DNA from: CAZGCA01 sp964524145
GTDB taxonomy: Bacteria > Hydrogenedentota > CAZGCA01
Assembly (NCBI GenBank): GCA_964524145.1
Contig: CAZGCA010000037.1
Coordinates: 1 to 54,753 of the forward strand
Direction of reading: 5' to 3'
Length of the DNA stretch: 54,753 nt
Shown piece after piece: positions 1 to 9,040 of this stretch. Position numbers and translations under genes: made by a program. Position 1 is the stretch's first letter. Each line of letters begins with the position of its first letter. The notes beneath the pieces are model-generated. The model saw nothing but the letters and a program-made list of their open reading frames with translations, was not told the origin of the DNA and searched no databases.

Positions 1-1
1 G

Positions 2-325
2 TTCATGGGTGCCGGTTTCACCGCTAAATACCGCCTCGGCGAAAACGACAGCACCCTGTTCCTCGTGCCGTTCCTTAACCATTCGTCCGCGCTGGACGGG
101 CTCGAGCAGTACAAGGCGTTTCTAAGCGAGAAAGGCGAGCAATCCCGGCCTGTTGCAAACCTCGGCGCGACAGCCGTCGAAGCCAGGGATCCTTACCTTG
201 GACCGGGCTTCTTCTGCGTAGACGGACGGTACCTGGCCGGCATTCTCAACGTCGACGATCGGGCCGCGGCGCTCGCGCTTCTACGGGAGTGCTTGCGAAA
301 CGTCGCTTCTAACGAACCCGCCTGA
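2..325 (+). CDS. DUF6599-like protein, C-terminal part (cut by window edge)
   Basis: The frame is open from the window edge to a stop at 323-325, so only the C-terminal ~107 residues are visible. The text 'ARDPYLGPGFFCVDGRYLAGI' region and the final helix 'AAALALLRECLRNV' resemble the end of DUF6599-family proteins, which are predicted secreted or periplasmic proteins of unknown function; this is family recall at moderate confidence. The ATG at 5 is probably internal. It converges on the minus-strand DUF3786 reading frame and overlaps it by 133 nt at the 3' ends. No catalytic residues can be assigned. Confidence 0.5.
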   Translation, partial: FMGAGFTAKYRLGENDSTLFLVPFLNHSSALDGLEQYKAFLSEKGEQSRPVANLGATAVEARDPYLGPGFFCVDGRYLAGILNVDDRAAALALLRECLRNVASNEPA

Positions 326-993
326 ACCAGCGCTGCCGGGCAAGATCTGCACCCTCTGCCCCCTTCTATGGCGTCCGCAGAATCGATCAAGCGACGCACG
401 AGGACTATGGCGCCCAGCAACAGCATATCGAGCGTGAGGTGTTCTGCCGCGGTCGCGTCGAATAGAAACGTGCTCCGAGCGGGAAACTCGTCGTCCGCGA
501 ACCACATGAGACACGTCAACGGTATTCGCGGCAACAGGGTGAATGCGAACCCCTGGTCGGCGCCGGATTCCGTCTCGAGGCCCCCCAACGCAACGGCCGC
601 CGCCCTGAACTCCTCTGGCGACCCGCCGAAGACCTTTTCGAGCGGCGCGGTCGGCAGCGAGTGCAGCCCGCGAAAGAAGAACCCGCCCGAGGGCAACTCG
701 GCGCCCGTAACCGCGCGTCCGCAGAGAGGGAGATCCTTGGCACCGAGCAGGTAGGCGATCAGAACACGCTGGGTATCTTCATCTACGCCATCCACAGGCT
801 CCGGCCCGACGATTGTCTCGCTGCCGGGCGTGACAAGGTACTCGGTTCCGAGGTTCCGAATTCGATAAGCGCCGTCCTGGAATGCAACTTCGGCACGATG
901 ACAGACATTCGCCGGGTCGAGCGCGCGGATATCGTCCCAGTACATCGGCTCAATTATGCTCTTCCCGTCGCGTTCCTGAGCGTCTTCCGTCAT
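193..993 (-). CDS. DUF3786 domain protein
   Basis: A 266-residue frame from ATG at 993. Residues ~15-205 resemble DUF3786: 'FQDGAYRIRNLGTEYLV', then 'LIAYLLGAKDLPLCGRAV', 'FFRGLHSLPTAPLEKVFG' and 'LLLGAIVLVRRL'. The function is unknown; the family often sits near radical SAM or corrinoid enzymes in anaerobes. Here it follows the B12-binding radical SAM gene by 6 nt and is presumably co-transcribed. The last ~60 residues are Arg/Ser-rich, unlike the rest, and overlap the opposite gene by 133 nt, so the natural end may lie near 330-370. A sequencing frameshift or a decayed stop would explain the tail. Strand and domain are secure; the C-terminus is not. Confidence 0.7.
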   Translation of the reverse strand: MTEDAQERDGKSIIEPMYWDDIRALDPANVCHRAEVAFQDGAYRIRNLGTEYLVTPGSETIVGPEPVDGVDEDTQRVLIAYLLGAKDLPLCGRAVTGAELPSGGFFFRGLHSLPTAPLEKVFGGSPEEFRAAAVALGGLETESGADQGFAFTLLPRIPLTCLMWFADDEFPARSTFLFDATAAEHLTLDMLLLGAIVLVRRLIDSADAIEGGRGCRSCPAALVQAGSLEATFRKHSRRSASAAARSSTLRMPARYRPSTQKKPGPR

Positions 994-999
994 TCCAAG

Positions 1000-2379
1000 T
1001 TATCCGATCAGCTTGCGTAGCGCGTGCTTTGCGCGCGCCCAAGGGCTTCTGTCGAGCAGGATCGGCGTCCGTTTCTGCAGTTGGGCGTCCATCTCGTCCC
1101 TCAAAGCGCAGAACTCCAGGAACAGCCCGTGCAGCTTCTCTCGCGACACCTGTTCGGCCATCACTATGGATTCTTCCGGGTTGATTTGAAAGTTCTTGTA
1201 CAACCTGCTCCAGTCCATATCGACCGACACGAGACCTTTCTCGCGCGCGTCGCGCCACAAGGGCGTCCCGGGAAACGGCGTCAACAGATGGACGTCGAAC
1301 CGGTCGATACCGCTCTCCTGAACGAATCTCAACGTATCGCGTATCTCCTCCTCGGTCTCGTCCGATGATCCGACGATGAACGAGCCCTCGATCTCGATTC
1401 CCGCATCACGCAACAATCGAGCCGATCTCCAGTTCGCTTCCACCGACGCGCGTGTGCCTTTCAGGAGCCGAAGCACGCGCTCGTTGCCGGACTCGAAGCC
1501 TATCGCGACCCGGGCAACATTCATCCTCTTGAGAGACGCCACAACCTGTGGGTCGACCGCTTCCGCAGTCGCCAAACAGTTGAAAACCATGCGCTTATGA
1601 AGCCGTCGCTTCACGACCTCGGCGCTGATCTGCGCCAACCGCTCCTTATCGGCTACGAACAGGTCGTCGAAAAACGTGATCTGGCGCGCGCCACAGTTGT
1701 CGTGCAGATCCTCGATCTCGGCCACCACGTACGCCGGGGAGAAATACCGTATGCGGTGCCAGAACCGAGCCGATACGCAGAAGACGCATCTGTTGACGCA
1801 CCCGCGCGACGTGAACATAACCGCCGATTGTCGTCCCGTCCCCAGAAGCTTTCGATCCGGTCGCGGAACGGCATCGAGCGGTATGATATGGTCTCGTCGC
1901 CCCGTAGTTGCGACCTGCCCGCCGCGTTTGTACGCCAGTCCCGGTATCTTGTCGAGCTCCGCCGGTTCGTCGAGAGCCGACCCAGACGCCAGTGCCGCGA
2001 GCAACTCCACAAACGTGGCTTCCCCTTCGCCGATCACCGCCACAGACATGTCGTCGGAAAGGCTTTCCGGAAGCAGTGAGATATGCTGGCCCCCTATCAC
2101 GACGGGAATACTCCGTTCCGCGGCGGCGGCCGCGTGCGCCCTCGCGATATCGAAATTCATTGACGGCGTCCCGATGGCGACAACGTCCGGACGCCACGTG
2201 TCCAGCGTTTGCCCTACGTCGCCTTCTGCCGTTCGAAACTCCAGTCCCACTTCGGGCAGGTGTTTTCTGCTATAACTGGCCAAGTAACCGAACGCCAGCG
2301 GGATCATGCCAAGTTGTATCGGCTGGGACAGATCGACCGTGTTGACAAACAGTACTTTCAGGTGAGATCGAGCGTTCAT
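1000..2379 (-). CDS. B12-binding-domain radical SAM protein
   Basis: A 459-residue protein. Residues ~8-130 form a cobalamin-binding (Rossmann-like) domain containing 'VVIGGQHISLLPE' and 'VIGEGEATFVELL', typical of B12-dependent radical SAM enzymes. Cys194, Cys198 and Cys201 (CVNRCVFC) bind the [4Fe-4S] cluster, followed by the Elp3-like TIM-barrel strands 'FFDDLF' and 'IGFESGNERVLRLLKG' and the segment 'HLLTPFPGTPL'. The family includes methyltransferases and ring-forming enzymes acting on lipids, antibiotics or cofactors; the substrate cannot be read from sequence. The neighbour 6 nt downstream is a DUF3786 protein. The start is the ATG at 2379, which gives the usual 'LKVLFVN' N-terminal strand. 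Confidence 0.88.
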   Translation of the reverse strand: MNARSHLKVLFVNTVDLSQPIQLGMIPLAFGYLASYSRKHLPEVGLEFRTAEGDVGQTLDTWRPDVVAIGTPSMNFDIARAHAAAAAERSIPVVIGGQHISLLPESLSDDMSVAVIGEGEATFVELLAALASGSALDEPAELDKIPGLAYKRGGQVATTGRRDHIIPLDAVPRPDRKLLGTGRQSAVMFTSRGCVNRCVFCVSARFWHRIRYFSPAYVVAEIEDLHDNCGARQITFFDDLFVADKERLAQISAEVVKRRLHKRMVFNCLATAEAVDPQVVASLKRMNVARVAIGFESGNERVLRLLKGTRASVEANWRSARLLRDAGIEIEGSFIVGSSDETEEEIRDTLRFVQESGIDRFDVHLLTPFPGTPLWRDAREKGLVSVDMDWSRLYKNFQINPEESIVMAEQVSREKLHGLFLEFCALRDEMDAQLQKRTPILLDRSPWARAKHALRKLIG

Positions 2380-2525
2380 CAGCGGTCCGGTTGTGCTCTA
2401 CGGTCCCCAAACAGGCTGGAGCGATCGGTTGCTATGGCGTTTCCCGCTCTCGAATCGTGCTCGTCCGTATCCACTGGCGCATATTCGGCACGCCAATCCG
2501 GAACGTGCCGCGGTATGGGTTGGCC

Positions 2526-3350
2526 CTACGGTGCGCTCGGCGCAGGGGCGGGAGCTCCCTTCATCACTTGCGAAGCCATCTCCGTCATGTCTATGACCTC
2601 AACCCCTGCCGGCGGCGTGTAAGCGAATGCCTTAGGATCTATCCCCTGGTTTATCTTGACGTTCTCCATGAGGACCGAGAAAACCTCTTTGCCCTCTGGG
2701 GTGAACATCAAGGTCTTGCGCGTGATCCCGTGCTTCTGGCCCAGGTAAATCTTTACCTTGTCAAAATTCAACTGCATCCCGCCCGGCTGCTGCGCCTGAA
2801 GCGCGGCCGTGTTCTCGCCGACCATGCTTTTCCATGGCACCTCGAATACGTACGTGTCAACATCGCCTATTTTCTCTGTTCCAAGATACTTCAAGCCCGC
2901 AAGCCCGCGCAGATGCTTCAGCTCCTCGCGCGGATTGCCGCCCATCATCTGGCCGCCTCCCCCGCCCATGCCCCCGGGCGCCTGGCCCGTCTGCTTCTCC
3001 ATCTGCTCGATGTCCATCTTCATGACCATCGTGCCGGCTGGCGTCCCTCTCGTCTCTGTGTACATCGTTTTGCCCGCACGGACCGCAAGAACCTGCATCT
3101 TCTGGCCCATTACCTCCATGGTCATTTCCAGCCGAAACTCGTCCGGGACAAGCAGTTGCATCTTGCCTTTTTGCGTCATCATCATGCCGCCCATGTCCAT
3201 CGACTGGGTCATATCGGCGGCCATGTTCTTGACCTTCGCCGCGGACGCCTCGAGCTTGTCGAAGATCTCGTCCAGCTTCTCTTCGGCGCCTAGAGCCGTT
3301 CCCGCAACAAGACACATTGCGACGGCTATTACCACCAGTCTTCTCTTCAT
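2526..3350 (-). CDS. LolA-like periplasmic/outer-membrane lipoprotein-sorting-type protein
   Basis: The start is the ATG at 3350, preceded by GGAGG at 8-nt spacing; a TTG at 3365 has no such site. This gives 274 residues with a signal peptide (MKRRLVVIAVAMCLVAGTALG, cut after Ala-Leu-Gly). The mature part has the repeated beta-strand pattern of LolA/LolB/DUF4412-type folds: 'MAADMTQSMDMGGMMMTQKG', 'GKMQLLVPDEFRLEM', 'VYLGQKHGITRKTLMF'-like strands. It is unusually Met- and Gly-rich (a GGMGGGGGQMMGG loop around residue 140), and Met-rich tracts can bind copper, but that is conjecture. It probably works in the periplasm. It lies downstream of gyrA and a small membrane protein on the same strand. 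Confidence 0.72.
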   Translation of the reverse strand: MKRRLVVIAVAMCLVAGTALGAEEKLDEIFDKLEASAAKVKNMAADMTQSMDMGGMMMTQKGKMQLLVPDEFRLEMTMEVMGQKMQVLAVRAGKTMYTETRGTPAGTMVMKMDIEQMEKQTGQAPGGMGGGGGQMMGGNPREELKHLRGLAGLKYLGTEKIGDVDTYVFEVPWKSMVGENTAALQAQQPGGMQLNFDKVKIYLGQKHGITRKTLMFTPEGKEVFSVLMENVKINQGIDPKAFAYTPPAGVEVIDMTEMASQVMKGAPAPAPSAP

Positions 3351-3465
3351 GGCTCTTCCCTCCAACTATTCTGCCAGCCGATTCCACAAAGCATTACGGC
3401 GTGCTCGGCACCGCCTCGGGACGACGGCCTTGCGTCATCCGCAAGGGGCCCCTGACGGTTGCGCG

Positions 3466-3741
3466 CTAGTACATCTCGCTCAGCTCGTTCAACTCCCGAT
3501 AATGAGCGAGCTCGATGCCCATTATCCGAACACACGCCCAACAAACCGCAGCCGTGTACGCGCACACTATAACCGTTACCCCCACTTTGGCGGCAACGGT
3601 GAAGCGCGGGCTTTTCCACAATAGCGGCAACGCTAGCGGCCCGAACACAAGAAACAGCGCTACCAATACCGCTACCGGGCTATAGTACCACGCCACGGGC
3701 TCGGCACGCAACGCTTCCCCTCCTGTCTTTTCCTCTACCAT
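3466..3741 (-). CDS. Small two-helix membrane protein of unknown function
   Basis: A 91-residue frame from ATG at 3741. Two hydrophobic stretches stand out: residues ~20-42 (SPVAVLVALFLVFGPLALPLL) and ~50-72 (AAKVGVTVIVCAYTAAVCWA), joined by a short basic loop 'WKSPRFT', so it is predicted to cross the inner membrane twice. The C-terminus is acidic and tyrosine-containing. I do not recognise a family. It follows gyrA by 86 nt and precedes the LolA-like gene by ~115 nt, and may be read from the gyrBA transcript. Confidence 0.55.
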   Translation of the reverse strand: MVEEKTGGEALRAEPVAWYYSPVAVLVALFLVFGPLALPLLWKSPRFTVAAKVGVTVIVCAYTAAVCWACVRIMGIELAHYRELNELSEMY

Positions 3742-3827
3742 GGTTGTTCGTCAGCCCTGTTGGTGTCTTCGTGCGGTCCGGTTCCGCCGGGGTCCTCTCC
3801 GTGCGGTATTAGGCCTGTCGGCCTCAT

Positions 3828-6341
3828 CTATTGTGACTCGTCCGGCTCCTTCTGTGTGGGCGATTCCTTGTCCTCGGGTGGCGTTTCGTCGGGACCGTTC
3901 GCTTCTCCGTTCTCCTCCCTCTGGCCTGCCAGGGCTATCGCGCCGACCTTGTCCCCTTTCTTTAGAGAGATAAGGCGGACACCCTGCGTGTTGCGTCCGA
4001 TCACCGATATGCCCGAGACCGGCGATCGGATGATCTTGCCGCCCGTTGTTATCAGAACGACCTCGTCTGTATCGCTGACGGTCATCATGCCGACAGCGCG
4101 ACCGTTGCGCGCGGACGTCTTGATGTTGATGACGCCGCTGCCGCCTCGTTTCTGAAGCCGGTACTGCTCAGCTTTGGTGCGTTTGCCATACCCGTTCTCG
4201 GTCGCAACGAGCACCGTTGTGTCGGGCTTGGCCACGGTCATCCCGATAACCCGGTCGCCCTTCCGGAGCGATATCCCCTTCACGCCGCGCGACGACCGGC
4301 CCATCGACCGCACGTCCGTCTCGGGGAATCGTATCGCCTGCCCGTCCCGCGTCGCCAGAAGAATGTAGTCCTCACCGTCGGTCAGGCGGGCGTTAATCAG
4401 CTTGTCGTCTTTCTTCAGCAGGACCGCTATGATGCCGCCCTTTCTCGGGTTGCTGAACGCCATGAGGGCCGTCTTCTTCACGATTCCCTGTTCGGTCGCC
4501 ATGAAGATGTGTTTGCCCTCCTCGAACTCCCTCACATTGAGAAACGCTGTGACACTCTCGCCGGGCGACAGTTTGAGCAGGTTCACTATCGCGCGGCCTT
4601 TGGCCGCCCGCCCGGCTTGCGGTATCTCGTGTACCTTCTGCCAGTACACACGTCCCCTGTCGGTGAAGAACAGTATGTGTTGGTGCGCCGACGCGATGAA
4701 AACGTCCTCGACGAAATCTTCCTCCTTCAGTTCCGCGCCCGTCACCCCGCGACCGCCGCGCCGCTGCCTCCGGTATGCGCTCATCGGCAATCGTTTGATG
4801 TAGCCGCCGTGCGATATCGTGATCACCATGTCTTCGTCCGCGATCAGGTCCTCTATGCGGAAGTCTGCCGTCTCTCCCACGATCTCGGTTCGACGCTCGT
4901 CGCCATACTTCTCCTTGACCTCTAGGAGTTCTTTGCGCACGACATCGAGGATCGCCTTCTCGCTGGACAGTATTTTCTTCAGCGAGTTGATAAGCTTCGT
5001 TACCTCTTTGTACTCTGTCTCGATCTTCTCTCGTTCGAGCCCCGTCAGCCGCTGGAGCCGCATCTCGAGTATCGCTTTGGCCTGCGTTTCCGTAAGCTTG
5101 AACTTCTCCATCAGTCCGTCTTGGGCTTGCTGGACGTTCTTTGCGGCCCGGATAAGCTTGATAACGGCATCAATGTTCTTAACGGCAATACGAAGCCCCT
5201 CGAGCACGTGCGCTCGCGCCTCGGCGCGGTCGAGGTCGTATTGCGTGCGCCTGCGAACCATCTGCCTCCGGTGGTCCAGGTAATGGCAGAGCATCTCCTC
5301 GAGGCTCATGACTCGCGGCTGGTTGTTCACTAGCGCGAGCATGATCACCCCGAACGTGCCTTGCATTTGCGTGTGCTTGTACAGCTGGTTCAGGACAACC
5401 TCCGGGACGGCGTCCCGGCGCAGCTCGACCACCATGCGCATGCCGTCCTTGTCGGACTCGTCGCGCAGATCTGATATGCCTTCAATCTTCTTGTGCCGTA
5501 CGAGTGAGGCGATCTCCTCGAGCAGCTTCGATTTGTTGACCTGGTACGGTATCTCGGTGACAACTATCTGTTCGCGACCGGCCTTCTTGACTTTCTCGAA
5601 CGCCGCGCGTGCGCGAACCTGTATCTTGCCTCTCCCTGTTTCGTAGGCTTCCCGAATACCCCCCGTGCCGTAAATGATGCCACCGCCCGGGAAATCCGGC
5701 CCCTTGACGTGCTTCAGCAATCGCTTGATTGTCAGCTTCGGGCTGTCGATAACCTCGACAAGCGCGTCGATTATCTCCCCGAGGTTGTGCGGCGGAATGT
5801 TTGTCGCCATCGCGACAGCGATCCCGCTCGAACCGTTCACCAGCAGGTTCGGTATCGCGGAAGGCAGGACCGCGGGTTCCTGTTCCGAGTCGTCGAAGTT
5901 GCCCACCATCTCGACGGTGTTCTTGTCGATATCGGCAAGCATCTCGCCGGCAATTGCGGACATGCGCGCCTCGGTGTAACGCATCGCCGCCGCCGGATCG
6001 CCGTCGACGGAGCCGAAGTTGCCCTGGCCGTCCACAAGCGGGTAGCGCAGGTTGAAATCCTGGGCCATGCGAACAAGTGCGTCGTATATCGCCGAGTCGC
6101 CGTGCGGATGGTACTTGCCCATCGTGTCGCCGACGATACGCGCCGACTTCTTGTACGGCCGGTTGTGTGTCAGGCTCAGCTCGTGCATCGTATAGAGAAT
6201 GCGGCGATGCACGGGCTTCAGCCCGTCGCGCACGTCAGGCAACGCCCTGCCGACGATGACGCTCATCGTGAAGTCCAGATAAGACACCTTCATCTCGTGG
6301 CAGATGTCGACCGGGATTATTTTCTCGTTGCGTGCGTACAT
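3828..6341 (-). CDS. gyrA: DNA gyrase subunit A
   Basis: An 837-residue GyrA. Tyr122 in 'AAAMRYTEAR' is the DNA-cleaving tyrosine, with numbering identical to E. coli. The quinolone-determining stretch 'HPHGDSAIYDALVRMAQ' carries Ser83 and Asp87, the usual susceptible residues. The GyrA box (QRRGGRG, near residue 525) marks true gyrase rather than ParC and is followed by a six-bladed C-terminal DNA-wrapping domain with 'NARLTDGEDYILLAT'-type blades and a long Glu/Lys/Pro-rich acidic tail. The start ATG at 6341 has AAGGA at 6-nt spacing. It follows gyrB by 55 nt in one operon. With GyrB it introduces negative supercoils. Confidence 0.98.
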   Translation of the reverse strand: MYARNEKIIPVDICHEMKVSYLDFTMSVIVGRALPDVRDGLKPVHRRILYTMHELSLTHNRPYKKSARIVGDTMGKYHPHGDSAIYDALVRMAQDFNLRYPLVDGQGNFGSVDGDPAAAMRYTEARMSAIAGEMLADIDKNTVEMVGNFDDSEQEPAVLPSAIPNLLVNGSSGIAVAMATNIPPHNLGEIIDALVEVIDSPKLTIKRLLKHVKGPDFPGGGIIYGTGGIREAYETGRGKIQVRARAAFEKVKKAGREQIVVTEIPYQVNKSKLLEEIASLVRHKKIEGISDLRDESDKDGMRMVVELRRDAVPEVVLNQLYKHTQMQGTFGVIMLALVNNQPRVMSLEEMLCHYLDHRRQMVRRRTQYDLDRAEARAHVLEGLRIAVKNIDAVIKLIRAAKNVQQAQDGLMEKFKLTETQAKAILEMRLQRLTGLEREKIETEYKEVTKLINSLKKILSSEKAILDVVRKELLEVKEKYGDERRTEIVGETADFRIEDLIADEDMVITISHGGYIKRLPMSAYRRQRRGGRGVTGAELKEEDFVEDVFIASAHQHILFFTDRGRVYWQKVHEIPQAGRAAKGRAIVNLLKLSPGESVTAFLNVREFEEGKHIFMATEQGIVKKTALMAFSNPRKGGIIAVLLKKDDKLINARLTDGEDYILLATRDGQAIRFPETDVRSMGRSSRGVKGISLRKGDRVIGMTVAKPDTTVLVATENGYGKRTKAEQYRLQKRGGSGVINIKTSARNGRAVGMMTVSDTDEVVLITTGGKIIRSPVSGISVIGRNTQGVRLISLKKGDKVGAIALAGQREENGEANGPDETPPEDKESPTQKEPDESQ

Positions 6342-6396
6342 TTTGATTCCTTGTGTCTACTGCGCTGGCGCGCCGCTGCAGTGCGGGCTCTCACGG

Positions 6397-8859
6397 TCAT
6401 ATGTCGAGGTTGGTGACTTCGAGGGCATGCTCCTCGATAAACTCTTTGCGCGGTTCAACCGCACCTCCCATGAGTACCGTAAACAACCAGTCCGCCGCCA
6501 CCGCGTCCTCGACATTCACCTGGACCACCGTCCTCTTCTCCGGATCCATCGTGGTCGCCCACAGTTGTTGTGGGTTCATCTCTCCCAGGCCTTTGTACCG
6601 CTGAATCGTTATGCCTTTCCGCCCGGCTTCCAGCAAAAACTCGATAGCCTCGGCAAGGTTCTCTCCTTCCCACTGAACCGCGTCCTCGCGAACGACCGCG
6701 AACGGCGGCTTGCCGGCCGCAGCGATCACATCCTCTAGCTCGCGCAGCTTCATGAACTCATGGCCCGTGAGAAACTCCAGGTCTATCTCGTGCCCGTTCG
6801 CGGTCTCGACGCGGGTCGCTGGCGTCCCTCCGAAGTCCATCTCCACTTGTGCCGATGATTTCTTCTTGACCTTTGCGTTCTTTCCGAAAAGCTTCTCGTG
6901 GTCTTTCGCTGTCAGGCGTGACGGGTTGTCCAGCTTGCTCTTGGGCAGAGCCAGACAACGCTTGATGGCAACCGGTGCCAAGCCGAACCGTCTCGACACC
7001 TTCTGAACCAACGACGCTCTTTCGTCGAGCGCTTTTCCCGCCGCGATGAGCACGTCCGTTCGCACGCGTGTTGCCCGCGCCTCTTCCCTGCTTGACAGCA
7101 GCGTGCGACCGTCGAGCGATATCTCCGTGAGGTGTCGCTTCAGCTCGTTTTCGCTCTGAAGATACCATTCTTTCTTACCCTTTGCGACCCTGTACAGTGG
7201 CGGTTGCGCAATGAAGACGTGGCCCCGCTCGATAAGTTCGCGCATCTGCCGGTAAAAGAACGTCAGGAGCAGCGTGCGGATGTGTGCCCCGTCCGAGTCG
7301 GCGTCCGCCATGATAATGATCTTGTGGTAGCGGGCGTTTTCGATCTGGAACTCCTCGGTACCTATGCCGGCACCGATCGCTGTGATGATCGTGCGTATTT
7401 CCTCGTTGTTCAGGATTCTGTCAAGCCGATGTTTCTCGACGTTGATTATCTTTCCTCGTAGCGGCAGCACCGCTTGGAATCGCCTGTCCCGGCTCTGTTT
7501 CGCCGATCCGCCCGCGGAGTCGCCCTCAACCAGGTACAGTTCGCAAACCTCCGGGTCTTTCTCGCTGCAGTCTGCCAGTTTGCCCGGGAGCGACGATGAG
7601 TCTATGAGGTTCTTCCGCCGTGTCAGCTCGCGCGCCTTTCGAGCCGCCTCTCTCGCTTGGGATGCGCTCACGCTCTTTGTCACAATCTTGCGCGCAACGG
7701 CCGGGTTTTCCTCGAAGTAGGTAGAGAGCCCCTCGTTCACCAGCGACTCAACAAGGCCTTTAATTTCGCTGTTGCCGAGCTTCGTCTTCGTCTGTCCCTC
7801 AAACTGTGGCTGCGGAAGCTTGACCGAGAGCACCGCCGTAAGCCCCTCGCGGACGTCCTCACCCGACAAGCTGCCCTTGCCGTTCTTACCGTTCTTGAGC
7901 AGCCCGTTTCGCCGCGCGTAATCGTTGACCGTGCGCGTGAGTGCCGACTTGAACCCGATGAGGTGGGTGCCGCCTTCCTGTGTGTTTATGTTGTTGGCGA
8001 AGCTGAATATGTTTTCGCTGTATCCGTCGGTATACTGGAGGGCTATTTCCAACTGAACGCCCTCGCGTTCGTTCGTAAAGTATAGCGGTTTGCGATGGAG
8101 CGCTGTTTTTGTCTCGTTCAAGTACTCGACAAACGATTTTATACCGCCGTCGTACTTGAACTCCCATTCCCGGTCGCTTTCGCCGCGTTCATCCTTGAAC
8201 GTGATCCGCAGGCCACTGTTCAGGAACGCCAGTTCACGCAGCCTCGTGATCAGGGTCTCGGCATGGAAGTCTATCTCTTCAAATATCTCCGGGTCCGCTT
8301 TGAACACGACTCGTGTTCCGGTCCCTTTCGCTTTGCCCTTTTCCTCGAGCGGGCAGACTGTGCGACCCCTTTCATACCGTTGGAAGTAGAGCTTGCCGCG
8401 GTGCTTGACCTCTACTTCCAGCCATTCTGATAGCGCGTTTACGCAGGAGACTCCAACGCCGTGCAGGCCGCCGGATACTTTGTAACTCTTATGATCGAAC
8501 TTCGCTCCTGCATGCAGCATTGTCATGACGACCTCGACGCCGGGCTTCTTGTACTTCGCGTGCATGTCGATCGGTATGCCACGCCCATCGTCCGTTACCG
8601 TCACACTGTTGTCGACGTGGATGCAGACGTCCACGTTCTTGCAGAAGCCGACGAGCGCTTCGTCGACGCTGTTGTCAACGACCTCGTACACCAGGTGGTG
8701 CAGCCCTCGTGGGCCGGTGCTCCCTATGTACATCGCAGGTCGTTTACGGACCGCCTGCAAGCCTTCGAGGACTTGGATTTCCTTCGCGGTATACTTGCCA
8801 GCCGAGTTCTTCGTTGGCGTTTCTTTCTTCTTGACGCTCTTCTTCTTTGCTCGAGTCAT
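6397..8859 (-). CDS. gyrB: DNA gyrase subunit B
   Basis: About 820 residues. The GHKL ATPase part has 'EVVDNSVDEA', 'DDGRGIPID' and 'GGLHGVGVSCVNALS'. The Toprim part has 'EGDSAGGSAKQ' (~residue 447) and 'DADSDGAHIRTLLL' (~516), and the C-terminus has 'QRYKGLGEMNP'. Between ~560 and ~735 there is the ~170-residue insertion of Gram-negative GyrB. The N-terminus adds a Lys-rich leader (MTRAKKKSVKKKE). I chose the ATG at 8859; a GTG at 8895 would add 12 residues but has no better ribosome site. It is read from the strong promoter at 8940-8968, after a hairpin that separates it from dciA. It supplies ATP hydrolysis to gyrase. Confidence 0.98.
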   Translation of the reverse strand: MTRAKKKSVKKKETPTKNSAGKYTAKEIQVLEGLQAVRKRPAMYIGSTGPRGLHHLVYEVVDNSVDEALVGFCKNVDVCIHVDNSVTVTDDGRGIPIDMHAKYKKPGVEVVMTMLHAGAKFDHKSYKVSGGLHGVGVSCVNALSEWLEVEVKHRGKLYFQRYERGRTVCPLEEKGKAKGTGTRVVFKADPEIFEEIDFHAETLITRLRELAFLNSGLRITFKDERGESDREWEFKYDGGIKSFVEYLNETKTALHRKPLYFTNEREGVQLEIALQYTDGYSENIFSFANNINTQEGGTHLIGFKSALTRTVNDYARRNGLLKNGKNGKGSLSGEDVREGLTAVLSVKLPQPQFEGQTKTKLGNSEIKGLVESLVNEGLSTYFEENPAVARKIVTKSVSASQAREAARKARELTRRKNLIDSSSLPGKLADCSEKDPEVCELYLVEGDSAGGSAKQSRDRRFQAVLPLRGKIINVEKHRLDRILNNEEIRTIITAIGAGIGTEEFQIENARYHKIIIMADADSDGAHIRTLLLTFFYRQMRELIERGHVFIAQPPLYRVAKGKKEWYLQSENELKRHLTEISLDGRTLLSSREEARATRVRTDVLIAAGKALDERASLVQKVSRRFGLAPVAIKRCLALPKSKLDNPSRLTAKDHEKLFGKNAKVKKKSSAQVEMDFGGTPATRVETANGHEIDLEFLTGHEFMKLRELEDVIAAAGKPPFAVVREDAVQWEGENLAEAIEFLLEAGRKGITIQRYKGLGEMNPQQLWATTMDPEKRTVVQVNVEDAVAADWLFTVLMGGAVEPRKEFIEEHALEVTNLDI

Positions 8860-8939
8860 GGGGCCTTCACCATCGTTCTTTTCGGTGCGGAACACACCCG
8901 TTTCTTGTAGCGCGCAACTCTTCCTTTCTGACGACGATT

Positions 8940-8968
8940 ATTATACCAAATTTACGCCCCTCTGTAAA
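8940..8968 (-). promoter_or_regulatory. gyrB promoter (sigma-70 type, extended -10)
   Basis: On the minus strand, TTTACA (8968-8963) and TATAAT (8945-8940) are separated by exactly 17 nt. TGG directly before the -10 makes it an extended -10 element. Transcription would begin near 8933, giving a ~74-nt leader to the gyrB ATG. The -35 box starts 8 nt after the terminator-like hairpin, so gyrBA is insulated from dnaN-dciA and separately controlled. Confidence 0.75.
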
Positions 8969-8970
8969 CC

Positions 8971-9026
8971 AAAAAACTCCCATATCTTGCGCGTCCTTGC
9001 CTCCTACAAGCACAAAATATGGGAGT
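8971..9026 (-). terminator. Terminator-like hairpin between dciA and gyrB
   Basis: ACTCCCATAT (minus strand, 9026-9017) is the exact inverse complement of ATATGGGAGT (8985-8976). Three further pairs extend the stem past one mismatch, and the loop is about 23-31 nt. On the minus strand the stem is followed at once by six T residues (complement of 8971-8976). The stem is AU-rich and the loop long for an intrinsic terminator, so it could be a weak terminator, an attenuator or a protein-binding site. It lies between the dciA stop at 9041 and the gyrB promoter. Confidence 0.55.
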
Positions 9027-9040
9027 CTAGCCTACACTCG

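Noticed and set aside
2391..3293. Plus-strand open frames over the LolA-like gene
   Set aside because: Antisense shadows; the minus-strand protein has a signal peptide, a ribosome site and a recognisable fold.
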